Below the pieces are notes generated by a model that was given only the letters and a program-made list of their open reading frames with translations, was not told the DNA's origin and did no database searches. From assembly GCA_027011835.1 (NCBI GenBank), contig JALUZN010000409.1, forward strand, positions 1-6,300: a DNA stretch of 6,300 nucleotides, read 5' to 3'. This document shows, piece by piece, positions 1 to 6,300 of the stretch (position 1 is its first letter; the number at the start of each line of letters is the position of its first letter). This stretch comes from Draconibacterium sp. GTDB taxonomy: Bacteria > Bacteroidota > Bacteroidia > Bacteroidales > Prolixibacteraceae. The position numbers and the translations under genes are program-made.

Positions 1-2700
1 GCAAAGTATGTATATACCTTCGGAGCTGGCAAAGCAGAAGGTAAGACAGACATGAAAAACCTCCTTGGAGGTAAAGGTGCAAACCTTGCAGAAATGAACC
101 TTATTGGAGTTCCGGTTCCACCCGGATTTACAATTACCACCGAAGTTTGTACTGCGTATAACGAAGAAGGTGAAGAGAGTACATTCAACAAAATTAAGCC
201 TGATGTTGAAAAAGCAGTTGCTCAGGTTGAAGAGTTAACAGGAACGAAATTTGGAGACAAAGAAAATCCATGCCTTGTTTCGGTACGTTCGGGTGCTCGC
301 GCATCGATGCCGGGAATGATGGACACGGTTTTAAACCTTGGTATGAATGACGATGCTGTTGAAGGCATTACAAAAAAATCGGGAAATGCACGTTTTGCCT
401 GGGATTCGTACCGTCGGTTTGTACAAATGTACGGCGATGTTGTTCTTGATATGAAACCTGCAAGTAAAGAGGAAATTGACCCTTTTGAAGAGATTATAGA
501 AACATTAAAAGAGGAAAAAGGAATTCAGTTAGATACAGATTTTACCACTGAAGACCTTAAAGAGCTTGTAGTTCGTTTTAAAGCTGCTGTTAAAAAAGTT
601 ACCGGTAAAGATTTTCCAACCGACCCATGGGAGCAACTTTGGGGAGCAATTGCAGCTGTTTTTAACAGTTGGAATAACGACCGTGCAATTCTTTACCGTC
701 GTTTAGAGCAAATCCCCGACGAGTGGGGAACTGCAGTTAATGTTCAAGCTATGGTATTTGGAAATATGGGTGCTAACTCTGCAACAGGAGTTGCATTTAC
801 CCGCGATGCCGCAACAGGAGAGAACATTTTTAACGGCGAATATTTAATTAACGCCCAAGGTGAAGATGTAGTTGCCGGAATTCGTACGCCACAGGAAATT
901 ACAATTGAAGGTTCCAGAAAATGGGCTGCTCTTCAAGGAGTAAGCGAAGAGGAGAGAGCTTCAAAATATCCATCGTTAGAGGAGTCGATGCCGGAAATGT
1001 ATAGGCAATTGAATGAAACTCAGCAAAAATTAGAAGCCCACTACAAAGATATGCAAGACCTTGAGTTTACCATTCAGGACGGTAAATTATGGTTACTGCA
1101 AACACGTAACGGAAAACGTACAGGTGCTGCTATGGTAAGAATTGCCATGGAGATGTTGGAAGAGGGAATAATTGATGAAAAAACCGCTTTACAACGTATT
1201 GAGCCAAATAAACTGGATGAATTGCTTCACCCTGTATTCGATACAGCTGCAATGAAATCGGCAAATGTTTTGGCCAAGGGATTACCTGCTTCGCCAGGAG
1301 CAGCAACCGGCCAAATTATTTTCTTTGCCGACGAAGCTACAAATTATCCTGAAACCGTTTTGGTACGAACTGAAACTTCGCCCGAAGATTTAGAAGGAAT
1401 GCACATTGCTAAAGGTATTTTAACAGCTCGCGGAGGAATGACCTCGCACGCTGCTGTTGTTGCCCGCGGAATGGGTAAATGCTGTGTGTCGGGTGCCGGT
1501 AATGTAAAAATAGATTACAAAACCCGAATAATGAACATCGACGGTGTAGAATTTAAAGAGGGCGACTGGATTTCGTTAAATGGCTCGACCGGAGAAGTTT
1601 ACAAAGGAAAAGTTGCAACAATGGATCCGGCTCTTAGCGGAAACTTTGGTAAAATTATGGATTTGGCAGCAAAATATACCCGCATGACTGTTCGTACAAA
1701 TGCCGACTCGCCTGCCGATGCAAAAGTTGCACGAAACTTTGGCGCACAGGGAATTGGACTTTGCCGTACCGAGCACATGTTCTTCGAAGGCGAAAGAATT
1801 AAAGCAATGCGCGAGATGATTCTGGCAAAAACAGAAGCAGACCGCAGAGAAGCACTCGATAAGCTACTTCCTTATCAGCGCGAAGATTTCGAAGGTATTT
1901 TGGAAGCCATGGAAGGATACGGAGTTACAATTCGTCTGCTCGATCCACCATTGCACGAGTTTGTTCCTCACGAAGAGGCAAACCAAAAAGAGATGGCCGA
2001 CGAAATGGGAATTTCGGTTGACGATATAAAAGCTCTGGTTGAAGACCTTCACGAATTTAACCCGATGTTAGGACACCGAGGTTGCCGTTTAGGAAATACA
2101 TATCCTGAAATTACAGAGATGCAGGCACGCGCAATTATTGAAGCTGCTGTAAATCTGAAGCAAAAAGGAGTTGATGCTCGCCCGGAAATTATGGTTCCAC
2201 TGGTTGGTACTGTAAAAGAGTTGAAATTGCAGGCTGAAATTATTCATGCAACGGCAGCAAAAGTATTCGAAGAGAAAGGTGAGAAAATTGACTATTTAGT
2301 TGGAACAATGATTGAAATTCCTCGTGCTGCAGTTACTGCCGACCAAATTGCGGAAGTTGCCGAGTTCTTCTCGTTCGGAACCAACGACCTTACACAAATG
2401 ACATTCGGTTACTCGCGCGACGATGCCGGTAAATTCTTACCTATCTATATCGAAAAAGGAATCTTGAAAAACGATCCTTTCCAGATTTTAGATCAGGAAG
2501 GTGTTGGACAAGTTGTTAAAATGGGTGTTGATAAAGGCCGTAGCGTAAAACCAAAACTTAAAGTTGGTATTTGTGGAGAACATGGCGGCGAACCTTCATC
2601 GGTTATGTTCTGCGACAGTGTTGGAATGGACTACGTTAGTTGTTCGCCATACCGTGTACCAATTGCACGTGTTGCTGCTGCTCAGGCAAATCTGAAATAA
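1..2700 (+). CDS. ppdK: Pyruvate, phosphate dikinase (PPDK), 5' partial
   Basis: Cytosolic enzyme that reversibly converts PEP + AMP + PPi to pyruvate + ATP + Pi through a phosphohistidine. The reading frame is open from base 1. The first 17 codons (AKYVYTFGAGKAEGKTD) match the family N-terminus, so the ATG at 52 is internal and only a few residues are missing. There are 899 visible residues, close to the roughly 870-910 usual for the family. In visible numbering, the N-terminal ATP-grasp domain includes GGKGANLAEM (23-32) and VRSGARASMPGMMDT (95-109), and ends near LLQTRNGKRT (365-374). The swivelling phosphohistidine domain has GGMTSHAAVVARG with catalytic His483. The C-terminal PEP/pyruvate barrel has LCRTEHMF (587-594), RLLDPPLHEF (645-654), SFGTNDLTQ (791-799) and the acid/base Cys858 in GICGEHGGEPSS. 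Family knowledge: the Thr two residues before the His is the target of PDRP-type regulatory kinases in some relatives; control here is unproven. The gene ends in TAA, followed by a terminator, and converges with ackA. Confidence 0.98.
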   Translation, partial: AKYVYTFGAGKAEGKTDMKNLLGGKGANLAEMNLIGVPVPPGFTITTEVCTAYNEEGEESTFNKIKPDVEKAVAQVEELTGTKFGDKENPCLVSVRSGARASMPGMMDTVLNLGMNDDAVEGITKKSGNARFAWDSYRRFVQMYGDVVLDMKPASKEEIDPFEEIIETLKEEKGIQLDTDFTTEDLKELVVRFKAAVKKVTGKDFPTDPWEQLWGAIAAVFNSWNNDRAILYRRLEQIPDEWGTAVNVQAMVFGNMGANSATGVAFTRDAATGENIFNGEYLINAQGEDVVAGIRTPQEITIEGSRKWAALQGVSEEERASKYPSLEESMPEMYRQLNETQQKLEAHYKDMQDLEFTIQDGKLWLLQTRNGKRTGAAMVRIAMEMLEEGIIDEKTALQRIEPNKLDELLHPVFDTAAMKSANVLAKGLPASPGAATGQIIFFADEATNYPETVLVRTETSPEDLEGMHIAKGILTARGGMTSHAAVVARGMGKCCVSGAGNVKIDYKTRIMNIDGVEFKEGDWISLNGSTGEVYKGKVATMDPALSGNFGKIMDLAAKYTRMTVRTNADSPADAKVARNFGAQGIGLCRTEHMFFEGERIKAMREMILAKTEADRREALDKLLPYQREDFEGILEAMEGYGVTIRLLDPPLHEFVPHEEANQKEMADEMGISVDDIKALVEDLHEFNPMLGHRGCRLGNTYPEITEMQARAIIEAAVNLKQKGVDARPEIMVPLVGTVKELKLQAEIIHATAAKVFEEKGEKIDYLVGTMIEIPRAAVTADQIAEVAEFFSFGTNDLTQMTFGYSRDDAGKFLPIYIEKGILKNDPFQILDQEGVGQVVKMGVDKGRSVKPKLKVGICGEHGGEPSSVMFCDSVGMDYVSCSPYRVPIARVAAAQANLK

Positions 2701-2721
2701 ACTCATTTCAAATATAAAATT

Positions 2722-2756
2722 AAAGCCGTTCAAAATAAATTGAACGGCTTTTTTTT
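2722..2756 (+). terminator. Rho-independent terminator of ppdK, probably bidirectional
   Basis: A perfect 12-bp stem (AAAGCCGTTCAA at 2722-2733 paired with TTGAACGGCTTT at 2740-2751) encloses a 6-nt loop and runs into eight T (2749-2756). It starts 21 bp after the ppdK stop. On the minus strand the same stem is followed by a T-rich tract (11 T in the 15 bases complementary to 2724-2710), so it can also end the pta-ackA transcript, whose last gene stops at 2815. The remaining gap to 2814 contains no better terminator, only a weak AAACC/GGTTT pairing and a CCCGGG. Plus-strand use is near certain; minus-strand use is inferred. Confidence 0.92.
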
Positions 2757-2814
2757 GTAATCTTTTAGATGAATATTCTTAAACCAGATCGTTTCCCGGG
2801 TTTTTTACACCAAA

Positions 2815-4011
2815 TTATTTTATCAATTCAAAAGATTGTCTGGCAATTTCCAACTCTTCGTTTGTTGGAATAATTAAAACTTTCGTTTTACCATTCACAA
2901 CATTAATTTCACGAATATTACTGTTCCGTATTTTATTCTTTTCGGTATCGAGTTCAATGCCAAAGTAGCTCATATTTTCGCAAACATATTTACGAACAAG
3001 CGAGTCGTTTTCTCCCACTCCTGCAGTAAAAACAATGGCATCAAGTCCGTTCATTGCAGCGGCATAATTACCAATGTATTGTTGAATACGATACGCATAC
3101 ATTTTATAGGCAAGTTTAGCAACCTCATCGCCGTTTAACGCACGCGATTCAATATCGCGCATATCAACGTCGCCGGTTAATCCGAGCATTCCACTCTCTT
3201 TGTTAAGTATTTTGGCAACTTCCTGAATTGAATATCCTTTCTGTTCAACCAAATAAAAAATTATCGATGGGTCGATATCTCCTGAACGAGTACCCATAAT
3301 TAATCCGCTAAGCGGCCCCAGTCCCATTGTTGTGTCAATACAAATACCACCGTCAACTGCAGCCATCGATGCACCATTCCCAATATGGATTGTAATTACT
3401 TTTGCTTCTTTTTTACCTAAATAATCAATGGCCTTTCCCGATACATATTTGTGCGATGTTCCATGAAATCCATATTTGCGAATTCCCATATCTTCGTACA
3501 TTTCAACAGGAATAGCATACCGAAATGCAACCTCGGGCATGGTTTGATGAAAAGCGGTATCGAATACAGCAATCTGCGTTGCATTTGGGAACACTTTTTC
3601 GGCAACTTCAATTCCTATTAAGTTTGCAGGATTGTGAAGCGGTGCCAGTGGAAACAGTTCTTTAACTTTTGCTTTTACCTCGTTGGTAATAACAACCGTT
3701 TTTGCAAACGATTCGCCCCCATGAACCACACGATGACCAACAGCCTTAATTTCGGATGGATTGGAGATAACACCAACCTTTTTATCGGTTAAAAGCTCTG
3801 CAACTCGCTCTAATCCAACAATGTGATTTGGAATTGGAAACGACTCTTTTATTTTATTCTCTTTCCCTCCGATAAAAGTTTTATGGGTAATATTGCCTGT
3901 CTCCAACCCAATTCGCTCAACCAATCCACTGGATAGCGGCTGCTCGGTAACCATATCAATTAACTGATATTTTATTGATGAGCTACCTGCATTAACAACT
4001 AAAATATTCAT
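2815..4011 (-). CDS. ackA: Acetate kinase
   Basis: Cytosolic enzyme that transfers phosphate between acetyl phosphate and ADP to give acetate + ATP, the substrate-level ATP step of acetate fermentation. It is reversible and can also activate acetate. At 398 residues it is full length for the family (about 400). It belongs to the ASKHA fold. The phosphate-binding NAGSSSIKYQL lies at 7-17 (Asn7). Substrate and catalytic residues, placed by comparison with Methanosarcina AckA, are Arg94 (GHRVVHGGE), His126 (APLHNP), Asp151 (VFDTAFHQTMP), His183 (YGFHGTSHKYV) and Arg242 (GTRSGDIDP). The nucleotide-binding FTAGVGEN is at 328-335, and Mg-site Glu385/Glu386 lie in IPTNEE. The start is secure: an in-frame stop (TGA, 4044-4042) lies 10 codons upstream with no ATG, GTG or TTG between. 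No Shine-Dalgarno is visible. It is downstream of pta on the same strand and probably shares its transcript, although the 158-bp spacer leaves room for separate control. Confidence 0.98.
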   Translation of the reverse strand: MNILVVNAGSSSIKYQLIDMVTEQPLSSGLVERIGLETGNITHKTFIGGKENKIKESFPIPNHIVGLERVAELLTDKKVGVISNPSEIKAVGHRVVHGGESFAKTVVITNEVKAKVKELFPLAPLHNPANLIGIEVAEKVFPNATQIAVFDTAFHQTMPEVAFRYAIPVEMYEDMGIRKYGFHGTSHKYVSGKAIDYLGKKEAKVITIHIGNGASMAAVDGGICIDTTMGLGPLSGLIMGTRSGDIDPSIIFYLVEQKGYSIQEVAKILNKESGMLGLTGDVDMRDIESRALNGDEVAKLAYKMYAYRIQQYIGNYAAAMNGLDAIVFTAGVGENDSLVRKYVCENMSYFGIELDTEKNKIRNSNIREINVVNGKTKVLIIPTNEELEIARQSFELIK

Positions 4012-4169
4012 TCGTATATAATTAAATTTAAATATTGCAATTCAGAAAAATAAACAGACGAGTCGAAATTGTAATTCCTGACTCATGGAACTCGCATGGG
4101 CATTTTCACATTAGCTTTTTATGTTTTGCCGACCATACTCGTTTTACATTTCAATAAATTTTTCTAAAA
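4012..4169 (-). other. pta-ackA intergenic spacer, no gene
   Basis: This 158-bp AT-rich spacer separates the pta stop from the ackA start and is wider than most within-operon gaps. On the minus strand it contains an imperfect hairpin (4084-4060) and, next to the ackA start, an AT-rich 18-bp near-palindrome (4018-4035, 8 of 9 pairs match). No clear Bacteroidota promoter (TTTG ... TAnnTTTG) is present. The nearest resemblance is TAAATTTA at 4030-4023, which lacks the final G and a well-spaced upstream element. Very short ATG-started frames, for example 14 codons at 4086-4042, have nothing to support them. The spacer may be a plain 5' leader or may hold a weak secondary promoter. Confidence 0.6.
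4060..4084 (-). promoter_or_regulatory. Imperfect RNA hairpin upstream of ackA
   Basis: On the minus strand, GAGTC (4084-4080) pairs with GACTC (4064-4060). After a bulged A, GGAAT pairs with ATTTC (one G-U) around a TACA loop. Five bases after the stem comes a T-rich run (TTTATTTTT, 4054-4046). It could be a weak partial terminator, a processing or stability element in the pta-ackA message, or chance. The stem is modest and the T-run does not directly abut it, so function is uncertain. Confidence 0.35.
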
Positions 4170-6266
4170 TTATTCTTGATCTTGTGCCTGAATAGCAGTA
4201 ATAACCACAGTATTAAAAATATCGTCAACCGTACAGCCCCGGCTTAAATCGTTTACGGGTTTATTTAATCCCTGCAACATTGGGCCAATGGCAACTGCAT
4301 TGGTTTCGCGCTGAACAGCTTTGTAAGTATTGTTTCCGGTATTTAAATCGGGGAAAATTAGTACGTTCGCTTTTCCGGCTACTTCCGAATCTGGCATTTT
4401 ACTTTTTCCCACACTAGCATCAACAGCGGCATCGTATTGAATAGGACCTTCAATTTTCAAATCGGGGCGTAAAGCAATTGCTTTCTTTGTTGCCTCCATT
4501 ACTTTTTCAACTTCTGCTCCACTTCCCGAAGTACCCGATGAATATGAAAGCAGTGCGACTTTCGGATTTATTCCGAAAGCAATTGCCGACTCGGCCGATG
4601 AAATTGCAATTTCTGCCAACTGGTCGGAATTTGGATTAATATTTACGGCACAGTCGCCAAAAACTGAAACATGGTCGTCGAGGCACATGAAAAATACAGA
4701 CGATACCGTTGAAACTCCCGGACGAGTTTTTACAAACTGCAATGCCGGTATAATAGTGTGTGCCGTTGTATGTGCAGCCCCCGAAACCATTCCGTCGGCA
4801 TGCCCTTTATAAACCATCATTGTTCCGAAAAACGATACATCGAGCATGGTGTCGCGGGCATAATCTTCGGGGATGTTTTTATGTTTACGAAGCTCGTAAT
4901 ACGTTTTCCAGTAATCTTCGTAATATTCCGATTTTGCCGGATCAATAATCGTTACTTCATCTTCATTAATTTTTAACCCATTTTCCTGAGCTTTGGCCAA
5001 AATGTCTTCCCTGTTTCCCAGTAAGGTTACATCAACAACATTTTGTTCGACTAAATTTACTGCAGCTTCCAGAATTCTCGGGTCGGTACCCTCGGGCAAA
5101 ACAATATGTTTCTTTTTCGATTTGGCTTTCGAAACCAAATTGTACTGAAACATTCGGGGAGTTAATACATTGCTCCTAAATCGCTTAAATCTATCGAGTG
5201 CAAAATCGGTATCGATATACTTTTCGAAAGTAGCAATACTTAACTCTATTTTTTTTGTATCGCCGGGTCTCACTTTCGATTTTACATTCCCTATTTTATT
5301 TGCAGTCACAAATGTTACCTCATCAACTAAAATAATTGGGACAACATTGGGCAATCCATCAATCAGTTTCATTATTGGTTTTCCGGGCGTTATTCCACCT
5401 GTTAAAATAATTCCTGCCAGACTCGGATAGTTTGCCGAGGCATTTGCCTGAAGCGCCCCCATAATAATATCGGAACGGTCGCCGGGAGTAATAACCAAAC
5501 AGTTTTCGCCTACGCGGTCGAGGTAATTACGAAGCTGCATTGCCCCAATATTAAACTTCTCGGCACGCTTATTCATAAAATCTTCACCAAACAAAACTTC
5601 ACCACCAAGTTCGTTATTAATCTCCTGAAGTGTAGGACTACTCAATTTTTTTACCTCCGGAATGAGACCGATTGCGGTTTCGGAAGGAATAACTTTTTTT
5701 AGTTCCTCCTCCATATTCTCACAATCGTTTTCGTTTACCCGGTTCATAAAAACAGCCAAAACGGTAACGTCTTTTTCGGTATATGTTTTTACTGCCAAAT
5801 CGAGATTAGAAACGGCATCCATAATTTCTTTATCGTGAGCAGAACTTACAATTAATGCCGGGATTGAAAGGTTCTTTGCAATTTCGGCATTTAAATCGAA
5901 CTCGAAAGCAACACCTTTACTTTCAAAATCGGATCCTTCAACAAGAACCACATCGAACTTAGCCTCCAGAGTTTTGTATTTCTCAATAATCCGGTCGATT
6001 AAAACCGACTCTTTCCCAGAGTTTTTCAAATGCACAACTTCCGAAATTGTAAATCCGTACGCCTCTTCGTAATTCATATCTAAATTAAAATACGACAGAA
6101 TTGTTTCGATATGATTGTCTTTTTTCCCATTGGGAAAATCGCTGATTATGGGCCTGAAATAGCCCACTCTGCTAACTTTAGAAAGTAACAATTTTAACAC
6201 TCCGAGTGCAACCACAATTTTACCGGTTTGAGACTCGGTATTTGCGATATAAATTCCCTTGTTCAT
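4170..6266 (-). CDS. pta: Phosphate acetyltransferase, long three-domain form
   Basis: Cytosolic enzyme that reversibly converts acetyl-CoA + phosphate to acetyl phosphate + CoA and supplies AckA. Its 698 residues fit the long form (E. coli Pta is about 714), not the short catalytic-only form (about 330). Residues 1 to about 210 are a dethiobiotin-synthetase/CobB-like P-loop domain with a degenerate NTESQTGKI at 9-17. Residues about 215-350 are the DRTGG domain (PGDRSDI 261-267, GIILTGG 285-291, ILVDEVTFVTA 312-322). Residues about 370-692 are the catalytic PTA_PTB domain: VLPEGTDPRI (389-398), FGDCAVNINP (536-545), SYSSGTSGSG (574-583) and the signature KPVNDLSRGCTVDDI (669-683), where Ser675 and Arg676 correspond to the catalytic Ser/Arg of Methanosarcina Pta. 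The start is secure because an in-frame TAA (6272-6270) lies one codon before the ATG. No Shine-Dalgarno is seen; the leader is A-rich. The N-terminal domains are regulatory or oligomerising in E. coli; whether that holds here is inferred. Confidence 0.98.
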   Translation of the reverse strand: MNKGIYIANTESQTGKIVVALGVLKLLLSKVSRVGYFRPIISDFPNGKKDNHIETILSYFNLDMNYEEAYGFTISEVVHLKNSGKESVLIDRIIEKYKTLEAKFDVVLVEGSDFESKGVAFEFDLNAEIAKNLSIPALIVSSAHDKEIMDAVSNLDLAVKTYTEKDVTVLAVFMNRVNENDCENMEEELKKVIPSETAIGLIPEVKKLSSPTLQEINNELGGEVLFGEDFMNKRAEKFNIGAMQLRNYLDRVGENCLVITPGDRSDIIMGALQANASANYPSLAGIILTGGITPGKPIMKLIDGLPNVVPIILVDEVTFVTANKIGNVKSKVRPGDTKKIELSIATFEKYIDTDFALDRFKRFRSNVLTPRMFQYNLVSKAKSKKKHIVLPEGTDPRILEAAVNLVEQNVVDVTLLGNREDILAKAQENGLKINEDEVTIIDPAKSEYYEDYWKTYYELRKHKNIPEDYARDTMLDVSFFGTMMVYKGHADGMVSGAAHTTAHTIIPALQFVKTRPGVSTVSSVFFMCLDDHVSVFGDCAVNINPNSDQLAEIAISSAESAIAFGINPKVALLSYSSGTSGSGAEVEKVMEATKKAIALRPDLKIEGPIQYDAAVDASVGKSKMPDSEVAGKANVLIFPDLNTGNNTYKAVQRETNAVAIGPMLQGLNKPVNDLSRGCTVDDIFNTVVITAIQAQDQE

Positions 6267-6276
6267 TTTTTAAACT

Positions 6277-6298
6277 TAATTATTGATATCTATAATTA
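6277..6298 (-). promoter_or_regulatory. 22-bp AT-rich near-palindrome before pta, possible operator
   Basis: The element is centred between 6287 and 6288 on a GATATC core. Ten of eleven base pairs match (only 6284/6291 fails), with TAATTA at both outer ends. It ends 10 bp before the pta ATG, in the zone where a repressor would block transcription or translation. It does not have FNR/CRP half-site spacing. The high AT content makes a chance palindrome more likely, and the promoter itself is not identifiable in the 34 visible upstream bases. Confidence 0.35.
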
Positions 6299-6300
6299 TA

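Noticed and set aside
1576..2052. Two open frames on the minus strand (1776-1576 and 2052-1864)
   Set aside because: They lie wholly inside ppdK, have no recognisable family or start signals, and the ppdK frame is strongly conserved. They are antisense shadows.
2780..2808. Second terminator (AAACC ... GGTTTTTT) after the main hairpin
   Set aside because: It has only a 5-bp stem, a long loop and AT-rich pairing, and is much weaker than the 2722-2756 hairpin.
3417..3611. Alternative minus-strand frame of 64 codons
   Set aside because: It lies inside ackA in a different frame, and the translation resembles no family I recognise. ackA is intact here with its His183 motif.
4012..4060. Promoter for ackA within the spacer
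   Set aside because: TAAATTTA only partly fits the Bacteroidota -7 box and no properly spaced TTTG/TTG element goes with it. In AT-rich DNA this is too weak to call.
4042..4086. 14-codon minus-strand frame (MSQELQFRLVCLFF) upstream of ackA as a leader peptide
   Set aside because: It has no ribosome-binding signal, no codon run typical of an attenuator, and a length expected by chance.
4758..5430. Plus-strand open frames at 4758-4976, 4760-4948 and 5170-5430
   Set aside because: All are antisense to conserved pta domains and have no recognisable product.
1..6300. Mobile elements, CRISPR repeats, tRNA/rRNA, toxin-antitoxin or defence genes
   Set aside because: I see no terminal repeats, direct repeat arrays or transposase motifs. 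Nearly all bases are covered by three intact housekeeping genes.

Overview
The window carries three central-metabolism genes and no mobile, phage, CRISPR or RNA gene that I can see. Base composition leans to AT. The starts of ackA and pta have no Shine-Dalgarno sequence but have AT-rich DNA just before the ATG, which is typical of Bacteroidota. The protein sequences also look like Bacteroidota. My best guess is an anaerobic or facultative member of the Bacteroidales/Marinilabiliales, but the exact lineage is inference from general appearance only.

Layout: positions 1-2700 (+) hold pyruvate, phosphate dikinase (ppdK), open at the left edge, so its true start lies just outside the window. A strong hairpin terminator at 2722-2756 sits between ppdK and the convergent gene. 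On the minus strand, read from right to left, come phosphate acetyltransferase (pta, 6266 to 4170), a 158-bp spacer, and acetate kinase (ackA, 4011 to 2815). Only 34 bp upstream of pta are visible. They include a 22-bp near-palindrome.

How the genes work together: PPDK interconverts PEP and pyruvate using AMP and PPi. Pyruvate is oxidised elsewhere to acetyl-CoA. Pta converts acetyl-CoA to acetyl phosphate, and AckA turns acetyl phosphate into acetate plus ATP. The window is therefore an energy-conserving PEP-to-acetate module lacking only the pyruvate-to-acetyl-CoA step. Both pathways are reversible.

All three proteins keep their known catalytic motifs, and there are no frameshifts. I found no evidence of an undescribed system. 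The observations worth a second look are small: the misleading internal ATG of ppdK, the two-way terminator, a hairpin in the pta-ackA spacer, AT-rich near-palindromes before both minus-strand genes, and a degenerate P-loop in Pta.
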